Source: Eubacterium sp. (GTDB taxonomy: Bacteria > Bacillota > Clostridia > Lachnospirales > Lachnospiraceae). Taken from it: 64,000 nucleotides of DNA. Shown here in pieces: positions 46,552 to 55,710 of the stretch. The position numbers and the translations under genes are program-made. Each line of letters starts with the position of its first letter. Positions within the stretch are counted from its first letter, which is position 1. Location of the stretch: the NCBI GenBank assembly GCA_017634555.1, contig JAGBNF010000005.1, forward strand, positions 98,968-162,967. Reading direction: 5' to 3'. The notes under the pieces were generated by a model that saw nothing but the letters and a program-made list of their open reading frames with translations, made no database searches and was not told the origin of the DNA.

Positions 46552-49368
46552 TTAATATGTCTTGATTGCTGCAATTATGCTCTTGATCTTTACAGCATAA
46601 TCCTTATCACTTGCCCAACCCTTCTTGTTAGGATTGTTTGGTATAGAGAGATACTCAACATACTGAGCACTGCCTCTTGTGACAAGATTGAATCTTGGAT
46701 CAACTACCGCATTCTTCAGCGGCTGTGTTGATGCATATGCCTTTAGGTGCTGAACCTGAGCTCTTACACCCTCTCTAACAGTCTTGAACTTGGCTACATT
46801 TCTTTCAGCTGCGCTGTCTGTAGCACCCATACCCGCAAAGTTCTTGTCCTCGATAGATACGAGTCCGCCGTACTTGAGGTAACCTGTCTCGAGAAGCATC
46901 TGAGCGAATGCTACTTCAACCTTAACACCTTCAGCCGCACATTCCTCAATATAAATCTGACAGAATGCCTCGAGTGTCGGAGCATCGGTCTTCTTATAAT
47001 AATCAGGATACTTAGCCTTTGCGCTATAATACTTAACCATCTGATCCTTTGTGATAGATGATGTACCCATGATCGTATAGTAGCCTGCTGTTCCCGAAGA
47101 CTTCTCTCTGAGTGACTTATAGGTCTTCATGCTGAAGTTTTCCTTAGCCTTACGCCATTCCTTAATTCCGTAAGTAGCGAAATGCTGGATCATTGCAACG
47201 TCGTTATATCCGCCGTATGCCTTCTGAAGATCCTTATATCTGTTCAGATAGAAATTGTAATCATATACCGCACTGTAATCGATTCCGTTATAAACAGTAA
47301 TCGGATTCTGGATTGTCTTTGCTCCTGTAGCCTTACGTCCTTCATTCTTACCATATCTGATATAGTGCTTATAGTAGCTTGGATAATCAAATCCGAAAGC
47401 AATTCTCAGATCCTGATGAAGATTTCTATAAGATACAACATCGAAGGTTGACTTAGCCTGACGCTTCTCCCTCATACCGTAGGTTGCAAAATGCTGAAGT
47501 GCCTTCATCTCATCATTGCCGAAGGCCTTCTTGATATCAGGATACTTCTTGATGTAGTAGTTATAATCATAAACCGCACTGTAGTCTATTCCGGCGTAGA
47601 TTGTCGGATAATCAACGATCTTATTAACTCCGGTAGCTACACGTCTCTCATTATATCCGTACTTTACATAGTGAATATAATAGAGTGCTGTATTGTTTCC
47701 GAATGCACTTCTGAGATCCGCATATGCATTCTTATATGAAACCACATCAAATGTGGCCTTTGCCTGACGTCCTTCACGCATTCCGTACTGAACAAAGTGC
47801 TGAAGCATCTTTGTATCATTGAGGCCGAATGCTTTCCGAAGATCAGGATACTTATTGTAATAATAATTATAATCATATACCGCGCTGTAATCGATTCCGT
47901 TATAAACCGTTACCGCATTCTGAAGAGTCTTTACACCTGTAGCCTTACGACCCTCTCTTCTTCCTGTATTTATGTAATGATAATAATACTTTGTCCAATC
48001 ATCGCCGTAAGCCTGACGAAGATCTCTATACTGTTTTCTGTATGACTTCGGGTCGAATGCTGCATTACCGCGGCGTCCCTCCTTCATTCCGTAGGTTACG
48101 AAATGCCAGAGAGCCTTCTCATAGTTGGTACCGAAGGCAGACTTTACATCCTTGTTGTGGCTTACATAGTAATTGTAATCATATACCGCACTGTAATCCA
48201 CTCCGTTGTACATAGTGGATTTCGCAGTCCAGCCGCCGACACCGGATCGGCCTTCGCTCTTTCCGAACTGAACATAATGCTGATAATACTTCTTCAGGTC
48301 GTCACCGTATGCATTTCGAAGATCCTCATTTCCATTCTTATAATCCGCAACTATGAAGTCTGCCTTTGCCTGACGTCCTTCCTTCATTCCGTATCTTGTA
48401 AAATGCATGAGTGCTCCGATAGGATCGTTTCCGTATTCCTTCTTTATATCATCATACTTATTTACGTAATAATCGAAATCGTATACATCACTGTAATCGA
48501 TTCCTCTGTTAACTGTAACAGCACCTGTACTCTGTGCGAATTTATCGAGGCCGTAATATTCTATGATTCCTCTTGCATCAGCCTGTGCAAGAGCTTTAAG
48601 CTTCGCATCTGTTGAAAGGTACTTTGTGAAATCGGAATAATTAGTTCCGAATGCATGTTCAATAATGATACCCGGTAAGTGATTAAGCTTTGCCTGTTTT
48701 ACTACCGCATAATAATCAGCTAATGAGCCATCCGGATATTTTAAATTCTTCTCGGTAAGTCTCTGATAGAGTCCTTTGTTTGCAAGACCAAGCTTTACAA
48801 GCTGATTAAGAATGCATCTTCCGAGTCCGTTTGCTTCCTGATATACCTGCTTATCATAATTCTTATTAGGAACAAGTACCATTGCACCGTTTACATCGGA
48901 ATCCCCGGCTGCATTATTATGAATACTGATGAGCGCATCCGCATTTAATCCCGCTGCATATCTTGCCATAACTTCGAACTCTTCGAAATCGGAAACTGTT
49001 CCGTATCTCGTCATGTAAACCTTTACATTCGGATACTTCTCGAGTTCGGCCTTGAGATAGGTTGCAATCTTAAAATTAAGGTCTCTCTCATACTTGGTGA
49101 CACCGTTATGTGTATAAACAGCACCGACATCGGTACCCTTATCCTGTCCGTGTCCCGGATCTATCAGGAATGTATATACTGCTCTATGATCTTTTGATGC
49201 AAGATCCTGTGATAATACATCACCAACAGCTTCCTGTGATATTACATCGTCAACATTAACTTCCTGGGATGTCTCGGCCGCTTTTACAGCCGGTACATTT
49301 ATCATGGATACTGCAATAACCAGCGCAAGCAGCGCCGCCAGCATCCTTTTACCCGTTTTAAATTTCAT
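46552..49368 (-). CDS. Secreted amidase_3 / glucosaminidase with nine repeats
   Basis: 938 residues. Signal peptide (MLAALLALVIAVSMINVPAVKA). An N-acetylmuramoyl-L-alanine amidase domain at ~62-278 has zinc ligands H73 (DPGHG), E94 and H150 (SIHNN) and catalytic E237 (IIIEHAF). Nine complete repeat units occupy ~293-765, plus a broken tenth (FSMKTYKSL). A GH73-type glucosaminidase domain from ~780 follows, with the acid in QMLLETGYLKYGG. It therefore has both amidase and glycosidase activities against peptidoglycan. AAGGAG precedes ATG 49368. It is 14 bp after the methyltransferase/kinase gene, in the same operon as the exporter. Confidence 0.9.
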   Translation of the reverse strand: MKFKTGKRMLAALLALVIAVSMINVPAVKAAETSQEVNVDDVISQEAVGDVLSQDLASKDHRAVYTFLIDPGHGQDKGTDVGAVYTHNGVTKYERDLNFKIATYLKAELEKYPNVKVYMTRYGTVSDFEEFEVMARYAAGLNADALISIHNNAAGDSDVNGAMVLVPNKNYDKQVYQEANGLGRCILNQLVKLGLANKGLYQRLTEKNLKYPDGSLADYYAVVKQAKLNHLPGIIIEHAFGTNYSDFTKYLSTDAKLKALAQADARGIIEYYGLDKFAQSTGAVTVNRGIDYSDVYDFDYYVNKYDDIKKEYGNDPIGALMHFTRYGMKEGRQAKADFIVADYKNGNEDLRNAYGDDLKKYYQHYVQFGKSEGRSGVGGWTAKSTMYNGVDYSAVYDYNYYVSHNKDVKSAFGTNYEKALWHFVTYGMKEGRRGNAAFDPKSYRKQYRDLRQAYGDDWTKYYYHYINTGRREGRKATGVKTLQNAVTVYNGIDYSAVYDYNYYYNKYPDLRKAFGLNDTKMLQHFVQYGMREGRQAKATFDVVSYKNAYADLRSAFGNNTALYYIHYVKYGYNERRVATGVNKIVDYPTIYAGIDYSAVYDYNYYIKKYPDIKKAFGNDEMKALQHFATYGMREKRQAKSTFDVVSYRNLHQDLRIAFGFDYPSYYKHYIRYGKNEGRKATGAKTIQNPITVYNGIDYSAVYDYNFYLNRYKDLQKAYGGYNDVAMIQHFATYGIKEWRKAKENFSMKTYKSLREKSSGTAGYYTIMGTSSITKDQMVKYYSAKAKYPDYYKKTDAPTLEAFCQIYIEECAAEGVKVEVAFAQMLLETGYLKYGGLVSIEDKNFAGMGATDSAAERNVAKFKTVREGVRAQVQHLKAYASTQPLKNAVVDPRFNLVTRGSAQYVEYLSIPNNPNKKGWASDKDYAVKIKSIIAAIKTY

Positions 49369-49381
49369 CTTACTCTCCTTT

Positions 49382-51268
49382 TTACTGCTTTTTCTTTCGG
49401 CTGGTTTTATCAGTCTTCTTTCCGACTGACTGTTTCAGTTTTCCGCCTATCAGACCCGCACCGTATACAGGATTTCTGATCGCATGTCTGACCTTCTCGA
49501 GCTTCTCACATTGTGCCTCGTACTGTTGTGTCTTAAGAAGCAGAAGATTGTCCTTATGCTGTAGCAGAAGATCTATATCATGAACCGGCTTGGAGTATCC
49601 CGAAGTATAATTCTTATCCGGGTCCGTACCGTATATTTTTCTCTGGAAGCCCTTCTCAAGTGCCGCAAAGCACTTCAGTACGTCTTCAGTGAAGCCTGCT
49701 CCCTTCATGAACTCATCATAGCTTATCCTTCCCTCAAGACTGCTCCTATGCTCATGATACGCATAGTGATATATCCTGTAGGTAATGAAGCTTATCGGAA
49801 CAGGAAAATCCGTAACCCACTCATAATCGATAACATATAAGCCGTCATCTTCAGTGACGATAAAGTTACTCATTATCTCATCGAGGTTTGCCGGACATAC
49901 AGCTTCCCTATCCTTAAGCTCCGTCAGAGCTTTTGATAACTGTGATCCTTCTTTTACGTTAAATGTATCCCTGAAGCCCTCTGTCATCTCGAACTCGGAG
50001 ATACATTCGAAATTGTAGTTTTGTATAAGCTCAGCATCTCTTTTCAGCTTTTTCATTATCTCGTCTATCGGCTCGTTATCAAAATCGATATCAGTGCCGA
50101 GAGGCTTGCCCTTGACATAAGGGAAGCTGATGCTTCTGTCCTTAACCGTTCCCTGAACGGATTTGATATCCTTATAAAGCTTTCTGAGAAGCTCTCTGTT
50201 TTCGCCAAGGCGCTCGATTCTTCCGGATTCATCAAGCATGCGTTTATCCACATATCTTGTACCGCTGCGTCTGACTATCCTTGTCTCCATCCTGTATGGC
50301 AGGCTTCTCAATCTGTTGTACTTTGCATACAGAACCTCAAGAAGTCCAACCTCTCTCTCAACTCCCGCGATCACAAGGAACGAATTCGCAAAGAACGGGA
50401 ACATTCCGTCCTCACATATGGAGTCACAGGCCTTTACTTCATCGAAGTAGAGATACCGTTCTCTATCATAATTCGGAGCTATGGACTTTATGCTTCCCTT
50501 CTTCGGAAGCTTTTTATCCGAATAGATTTCAACCGGCATCTTATAATCCGGAACAGGATAATAAAATGCAGTATCGGTAAAGCCTGTATCATGGAGCATT
50601 TCTTCCAGCTTCTGTCTGGAAAATGTTCTGACTCTGTCAACTCCGGCATAGCCCGTTATTCCGTCGAAACGATTTCCGGTATGATCCTCGGCCGCTCCTG
50701 CCCAGTACTTGAGACCATACTTATTCTCAATGGCTATAATAAGCTTACCGCCGGGAGCAAGATAATCCTTCGCTCTCTGTAACATTTCCATGAAAGGATT
50801 CTCACCACCCACATAGTAGATGGAATACTCCAGCACACCGATAAGTGTGACATAGTCAAACTTCCTATCAAGGCTGATATCCTTGAAGTTTCCCACATAG
50901 ATCGTGATATTATCCTTATCACGGTTTCTCTCAGCATTTATCATAGATCTTCTTTTCGAAAGATCTATACATGTTACGGAAGCCGCCTTGTCCGCAAGCA
51001 CTCCGGTCACAGCGCCGCAGCCCGCACCTATCTCAAGTACGGAAGCACCTTCCTTCATATCGTACCACTCGAGGATATTTCTTCTTATATCCGAGAAATG
51101 GTAGAGCACCGCCCAGTCATCTTCCTCAGCTATTCTTTTTTCAAGTTCGGTTCCCGAATTCGACCTTGCTATCTCGAGGAGCTTTTCTTCGATGTCGCCA
51201 TCGCTGTAGCTGTCCTCGCCCTGATAGAAATCATAATTCAGCGTAACCTTGCCTATCTTTTCTTCCAT
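49382..51268 (-). CDS. Methyltransferase with kinase-like domain and coiled coil, WbdD-like
   Basis: 628 residues. A class I SAM methyltransferase at ~55-240 (SVLEIGAGCGAVTG at 76-89, VTCIDLS, LAPGGKLIIAIENKYG). Residues ~310-520 look kinase-like: K342 in YVDKRML as ATP-binding Lys, N461-L-D463-E-I-M-S-N468 as a catalytic loop with HxDxxxxN spacing (His replaced by Asn), and D481 in VIDYEW as the DFG equivalent. The C-terminus (~565-600) is coiled-coil-like and ends very basic. This order matches WbdD, which caps O-antigen chains with phosphate and methyl before ABC export. Directly followed by the exporter ATPase upstream (6 bp). Kinase assignment is inference. Confidence 0.7.
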   Translation of the reverse strand: MEEKIGKVTLNYDFYQGEDSYSDGDIEEKLLEIARSNSGTELEKRIAEEDDWAVLYHFSDIRRNILEWYDMKEGASVLEIGAGCGAVTGVLADKAASVTCIDLSKRRSMINAERNRDKDNITIYVGNFKDISLDRKFDYVTLIGVLEYSIYYVGGENPFMEMLQRAKDYLAPGGKLIIAIENKYGLKYWAGAAEDHTGNRFDGITGYAGVDRVRTFSRQKLEEMLHDTGFTDTAFYYPVPDYKMPVEIYSDKKLPKKGSIKSIAPNYDRERYLYFDEVKACDSICEDGMFPFFANSFLVIAGVEREVGLLEVLYAKYNRLRSLPYRMETRIVRRSGTRYVDKRMLDESGRIERLGENRELLRKLYKDIKSVQGTVKDRSISFPYVKGKPLGTDIDFDNEPIDEIMKKLKRDAELIQNYNFECISEFEMTEGFRDTFNVKEGSQLSKALTELKDREAVCPANLDEIMSNFIVTEDDGLYVIDYEWVTDFPVPISFITYRIYHYAYHEHRSSLEGRISYDEFMKGAGFTEDVLKCFAALEKGFQRKIYGTDPDKNYTSGYSKPVHDIDLLLQHKDNLLLLKTQQYEAQCEKLEKVRHAIRNPVYGAGLIGGKLKQSVGKKTDKTSRKKKQ

Positions 51269-51274
51269 TTAACC

Positions 51275-52546
51275 TCACTCAACGCTGATAACAGAATTCA
51301 TATCATAGAAGCCCACAGTGTTCTTCGCCGAAACGATTGCAAGAGAACACACATCGTAAAGCCTGTGATATACTCTGAAATCTTCATTCTCATATCTCGT
51401 ACAGCCGAGGGACAGAATATACTGTCCTCCCTGCATATCCGCATTTTGTGTAAAACTCACAGTCCTTTCATCACCCGGAGACATATTTCCGAGGTTTACT
51501 CCCTCGAACATAGTATTGGTTCCGGAAATGTCCGTGCCCTTCGAATCCTTTATAGTCACAGCGACTATCGGATCGCTGGTCGGTATATTTGCTCTTATCT
51601 TTACCTTGACAGTAAACTCTTCACCCTTCATCAGGGTTCCGGTGATCTTGCCCGATCCGTCTACCACAGCAAAATCAACTATCTCTATCAGCCTGTCACC
51701 GTACTCCTGAACCTCAGGATTAAGCGGAAGACTGTCCTTCATGAGTTCACCCTTTCCGGCTGCTTCCGCAGCTTTTCTTACGGCATCTGCCTCGGCACTC
51801 TCTTCGGTATCAAGCATACCTACCATTGCTTTTTTATAAAGATCTATAATTTCAAACGGCTTACCCTCACCGATCTTCTTTCCCTTATCAAGAAGTATAG
51901 CCTTGTCGCAGTATTTCTGGATACTCGACAGATCATGGCTTACAAATACTATAGTTTTTCCAGCCTGCTTGAATTCTTCAAACTTCTTATAGCACTTAGC
52001 CTGGAAGAATACATCTCCTACGGAAAGCGCCTCATCGACTATCAGTATCTCCGGATCGATATTTATCGCAACCGCAAACGCGAGTCTGACAAACATTCCC
52101 GAAGAATACGACTTAACGGGCTGATTAACAAATTCACCGATGTCTGCAAAATCAAGTATGGACTGCAGTCGCGAATCTATCTCCTCCTTGGAGAAGCCCA
52201 TCATGGTTCCGTTGAGATATACATTCTCAATTCCTGTATATTCCATATTGAAGCCGGCACCCAGCTCAAGAAGAGCGCTGACTCTTCCGTCAATCTCAAC
52301 CTCACCCGATGTCGGCGTAAGTACGCCTGTGATGATCTTGAGTATGGTGGATTTACCTGCTCCGTTGGTTCCGATAATACCTATGCACTCACCCTTACCG
52401 ATATCAAACGAAAGATTTCTCAGTGCATAATGCTCTTTATATTTTCCACTTCCAAACCCGAGAGAATCCCTGAGTCTGTCTATGTTTCTGTCATATAATT
52501 TATAAAGTTTTGATACATCCTTTACACGAATGGCATATTCGCTCAT
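51275..52546 (-). CDS. Polysaccharide ABC exporter ATPase with C-terminal binding domain (Wzt/TagH type)
   Basis: 423 residues. ATPase domain 1-245: GTNGAGKST (59-67), YSSGM signature, ILIVDEALSVGD Walker B and FVSHD switch His. A charged linker (about 250-275) leads to a ~145-residue beta-rich domain like Wzt_C, which in O9a-type systems recognises the capped glycan end. ATG 52546 (MSEYAIRVKDVSK) is preferred; the frame extends five codons further. It lies 48 bp after the permease gene. With the WbdD-like neighbour it suggests export of a capped chain. Similar ATPases also export teichoic acids. Confidence 0.9.
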   Translation of the reverse strand: MSEYAIRVKDVSKLYKLYDRNIDRLRDSLGFGSGKYKEHYALRNLSFDIGKGECIGIIGTNGAGKSTILKIITGVLTPTSGEVEIDGRVSALLELGAGFNMEYTGIENVYLNGTMMGFSKEEIDSRLQSILDFADIGEFVNQPVKSYSSGMFVRLAFAVAINIDPEILIVDEALSVGDVFFQAKCYKKFEEFKQAGKTIVFVSHDLSSIQKYCDKAILLDKGKKIGEGKPFEIIDLYKKAMVGMLDTEESAEADAVRKAAEAAGKGELMKDSLPLNPEVQEYGDRLIEIVDFAVVDGSGKITGTLMKGEEFTVKVKIRANIPTSDPIVAVTIKDSKGTDISGTNTMFEGVNLGNMSPGDERTVSFTQNADMQGGQYILSLGCTRYENEDFRVYHRLYDVCSLAIVSAKNTVGFYDMNSVISVE

Positions 52547-52594
52547 TGGTACAAACCTCACTGTTGCTCTACGGGATACAGCATTTAACGGTGC

Positions 52595-53392
52595 TTACAG
52601 AACATCCGCAAAATGTATCTTAAGTTTCTTGAAAACCTTCATTCCGAGGAAAAGTATAAGCAGTGTAACTACCCAGAAATAAAGTGTCCATAATCCTTTA
52701 CCTTCCCATACCCATCTCTTGAAAAGCAGGCTGTCTCTGAAACCGTCAACTATATAGTAGACCGGATTAAGCTTAAACAGCTTAAGCAGTGTAGGATGAT
52801 CCTTCAGTCTCTCTGCCGCATTCCACATTATCGGTGTCAGCCATACACCCAGCTGCAGCACGAATATGTTTACAAACTGGAACATATCCTTGAAAAATGC
52901 CGTTATGGCGGATGTAAGATGAATCAGTCCCAGCAGCAGTACTATGTTGCAGATGATGTAATAAGGAATCTGCAATAAATAAATGCTTGGAAACTGTCCG
53001 TAGCAGGCATGTATTATTATCGCTATCAGTATAAAAAAGATATGTACGAAAAATGCCGAAATGATCTTAACAAGCGGCAATATATCAATATTAAAAACAA
53101 CCTTCTTAACCAGATAGCTGTATTCGATAAGACTGTTGGTTCCTCCTGATAAAGCATCGGAAAAGAAAAACCAAGGTACTATACCGGATACGAGATAGAG
53201 TACGAAAGGGTATCCGGTATCATCACCTGATTTAAAGCCTACCTCAAATATAAGCCAATAAACCAGTACCGTTACTATCGGCTGGATAAATGCCCAGACA
53301 ATACCGAGATACGATCCCGCAAACTTATTCTTAATATCATTTTTCGCAAGTCTGAGGGCTGTGCCTCTGTTGCGCCATATGGATGATATCAT
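52595..53392 (-). CDS. Polysaccharide ABC exporter permease (Wzm/TagG type)
   Basis: 265 residues with six hydrophobic segments. LAKNDIKNKFAGSYLGIVWA is the amphipathic N-terminal block of ABC-2 glycan exporters, followed by FIQPIVTVLVYWLIFEVGF and the re-entrant region GIVPWFFFSDAL; LNPVYYIVDGFRDSLLF near the C-terminus is also typical. GAGG precedes the ATG. It forms the membrane channel with the ATPase of the next gene. The upstream neighbour is the secreted deacetylase, 20 bp away. Confidence 0.92.
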   Translation of the reverse strand: MISSIWRNRGTALRLAKNDIKNKFAGSYLGIVWAFIQPIVTVLVYWLIFEVGFKSGDDTGYPFVLYLVSGIVPWFFFSDALSGGTNSLIEYSYLVKKVVFNIDILPLVKIISAFFVHIFFILIAIIIHACYGQFPSIYLLQIPYYIICNIVLLLGLIHLTSAITAFFKDMFQFVNIFVLQLGVWLTPIMWNAAERLKDHPTLLKLFKLNPVYYIVDGFRDSLLFKRWVWEGKGLWTLYFWVVTLLILFLGMKVFKKLKIHFADVL

Positions 53393-53412
53393 AATATCCT
53401 CACACTAACAGG

Positions 53413-55710
53413 TTAATAGGTTCTTCTGCTCTTCTCCTTGTAGCCCCACCTCAGATAATGCCAGTAATATGAAACATTATCATTCTTGTAAGCCTTCTGA
53501 AGATCTGCATTATATTTCTTATAAACTCTAGGATTGAAGGTCTTCTTTCCCTGACGGAACTCCTTCATACCGTAATTAACAAAGTGCTCAAGCACTGCCT
53601 TCTCGTCTCTGCCGAATACCTTCTTAACATCCGGATATTTGCTGACATAGAAGTTATAATCATAAATTCTGCTGTAATCGATGCCGTTCAGTATTGTCTG
53701 ATAGCCCTTCATCTTCTTTACACCTACAGCAGTTCTGTTTTCCTTCTTGCCGTAATTCATATAGTGAACATAGTACTTCTTGTTGTCTGTTCCGAATACC
53801 TTTCTCAGATCACTGTAAGCATTCTGATATGAAACCACGTCAAATGTGCTCTTGGCCTGACGGCCTTCCTTCATTCCGTATATTACGAAATGCCTGATCG
53901 TCATTACATCATCTGTACCGAACGCCTTCTTGACATCCGGATTCTTCTTGATGTAATCGTTGTAATCATATACAGCCGAATAATCCACACCGTTCCAGGT
54001 AGTTGTCGGCTTGGATACCTTTGTCGGCTTTGCGACTCTTCCTTCCTTCTTTCCGGTATTCATATAATGCCAGTAATACTTCACATTATTGTTGCCGTAA
54101 GCAGCCTGAAGGTCCTTGTATTTCTTCTTGTATGCAGCTACATCGAATTCTGCCGAGCCCTGACGTCCTTCATTCATTCCGTATGTTACGAAATGCTTGA
54201 GCACCGCCTTGTCATCCGTACCGAAAGCACGTCTGACATCAGGATATTTATTTACGTAGTATACGTAGTTATATACATCCTTGAAATCAACGCCCTGATA
54301 AACAGTTACCGCACCTACAACATCCTCACAGCCTGAAGTAACTCTGTTTTCCTTATAACCGTACTTCATGTAATGGATGTAATAAGCTTCATTGTCATTG
54401 CCGTAAGCCTGTCTCAGGTCAGCATACTGATTCTTATAGCTCTTAACATCAAAATCGCTGATACCACTTCTGCCTTCCTTCATACCGTACTTGGAGAAGT
54501 GCCAGAGATACTTGATATTATCATTTCCAAAGGCCTTCTGCAGGTCAGGATACATTTCCTTGTAATCATTGATACTGAAGATTGCACTTCCCTGTCTGCC
54601 TTCATAAATACCGTACTTAATATAATGATTCCATAATGCATTGGCATCATAGCCGAAGGTCTTACGAAGATCAATATATCTGTTGGCGTAGTAAACTGCA
54701 TCAAAAACGCCGTAATAGTTACCTCTTGCATATGTAAATCTTGCTTCAGGCGTTCTGGTTCCGAACTTATCGAAGCCTGCAATGGTAACTGTCGTATTGT
54801 CCGCGATCTCCAGCCCGTCTTTCCAGACAGGATCTCCGAGATCCGGAATTGTACCGTTTGTGGTATATCTGAGCGTTGTTCCCGAATTAGGGTTCTTTAC
54901 GCTTATCTTATTATTTGCATAATTATCTACTGTCGTTTCTATCTCTGGAGCTGAGTATCCCGGAAGATTTACACCTGTAACTCCGGGTCCGTTATATGTG
55001 GAGCCATTCTCAAGAGTAATTCCTCTTCTTCTGTACAGCTCTGATACGGTAACACATTCATATCCCAGATTCTGAAGATCCGAAATTGCCTGAAGCGCTC
55101 CGCTTACGCTTGAATCATAAATATCATGTACAAGTACTATGCTTCCGTCACTGACTGAATTCATAATACTTCTATAAACCGTACTTGCATTCTGATTCTT
55201 CCAGTCAAGCGGATCCACAGACCAGCGGATCATAGGCGCATCAACTGTAGAACTTATCCTTGATGACTTATCACCGCCCGGAATACGGACAAGTGTCTGG
55301 TACTTACCGCCCATAACATCATAGAGATAATCATCCACCGCACTTATCTCACTGATCATCGATCCTACTGAAAGATTTGAAAACGGTACATGATGACTGT
55401 AGGTATGGTTTGCCAACTGATGGCCGTCCTTAACCATTCTCTGCAGTAATGTTGTATTGTAGACTATTCCGTGAGGGCCGTTTACGCCCGTCATAAAGAA
55501 TGTAGCCTTTGCACCTCTTGCCTCAAGCCCCTCAAGAAGTCTGAGCGTCGTACCATAAGAACCCGGTCCGTCATCAAATGTGAACGCAACAAGCTTTGTT
55601 TCCGCCGCCTTGACATGTACTGTCGGCTCACTGATGACGAAATTCGAGATTACGATAACAATGGCAAGAATTGCCGCAATTATTCTTTTGGTCAGTCTAC
55701 CTTTAAGCAT
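53413..55710 (-). CDS. Secreted polysaccharide deacetylase with nine repeats
   Basis: 765 residues. Signal peptide to ~36; NodB-type CE4 domain ~38-230 with FTFDDGP (D46, D47) and metal ligands H102 and H106 (NHTYSHH), plus RIPGG and VLVHDIYD; a chitobiase C-terminal-like beta domain ~250-325; then nine repeat units to the end. The first three units are arranged A-B-B, the others A-B. The last unit ends YWHYLRWGYKEKSRR. The ATG overlaps the previous stop (TAATG), so translation is coupled. It probably removes N-acetyl groups from peptidoglycan or a wall glycan. Confidence 0.9.
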   Translation of the reverse strand: MLKGRLTKRIIAAILAIVIVISNFVISEPTVHVKAAETKLVAFTFDDGPGSYGTTLRLLEGLEARGAKATFFMTGVNGPHGIVYNTTLLQRMVKDGHQLANHTYSHHVPFSNLSVGSMISEISAVDDYLYDVMGGKYQTLVRIPGGDKSSRISSTVDAPMIRWSVDPLDWKNQNASTVYRSIMNSVSDGSIVLVHDIYDSSVSGALQAISDLQNLGYECVTVSELYRRRGITLENGSTYNGPGVTGVNLPGYSAPEIETTVDNYANNKISVKNPNSGTTLRYTTNGTIPDLGDPVWKDGLEIADNTTVTIAGFDKFGTRTPEARFTYARGNYYGVFDAVYYANRYIDLRKTFGYDANALWNHYIKYGIYEGRQGSAIFSINDYKEMYPDLQKAFGNDNIKYLWHFSKYGMKEGRSGISDFDVKSYKNQYADLRQAYGNDNEAYYIHYMKYGYKENRVTSGCEDVVGAVTVYQGVDFKDVYNYVYYVNKYPDVRRAFGTDDKAVLKHFVTYGMNEGRQGSAEFDVAAYKKKYKDLQAAYGNNNVKYYWHYMNTGKKEGRVAKPTKVSKPTTTWNGVDYSAVYDYNDYIKKNPDVKKAFGTDDVMTIRHFVIYGMKEGRQAKSTFDVVSYQNAYSDLRKVFGTDNKKYYVHYMNYGKKENRTAVGVKKMKGYQTILNGIDYSRIYDYNFYVSKYPDVKKVFGRDEKAVLEHFVNYGMKEFRQGKKTFNPRVYKKYNADLQKAYKNDNVSYYWHYLRWGYKEKSRRTY

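Noticed and set aside
46552-49368. Plus-strand open frames of 60-280 codons opposite the repeat proteins and other genes
   Set aside because: They are antisense shadows: codon content mirrors the repeats, starts lack ribosome binding sites, and no domain is recognisable.
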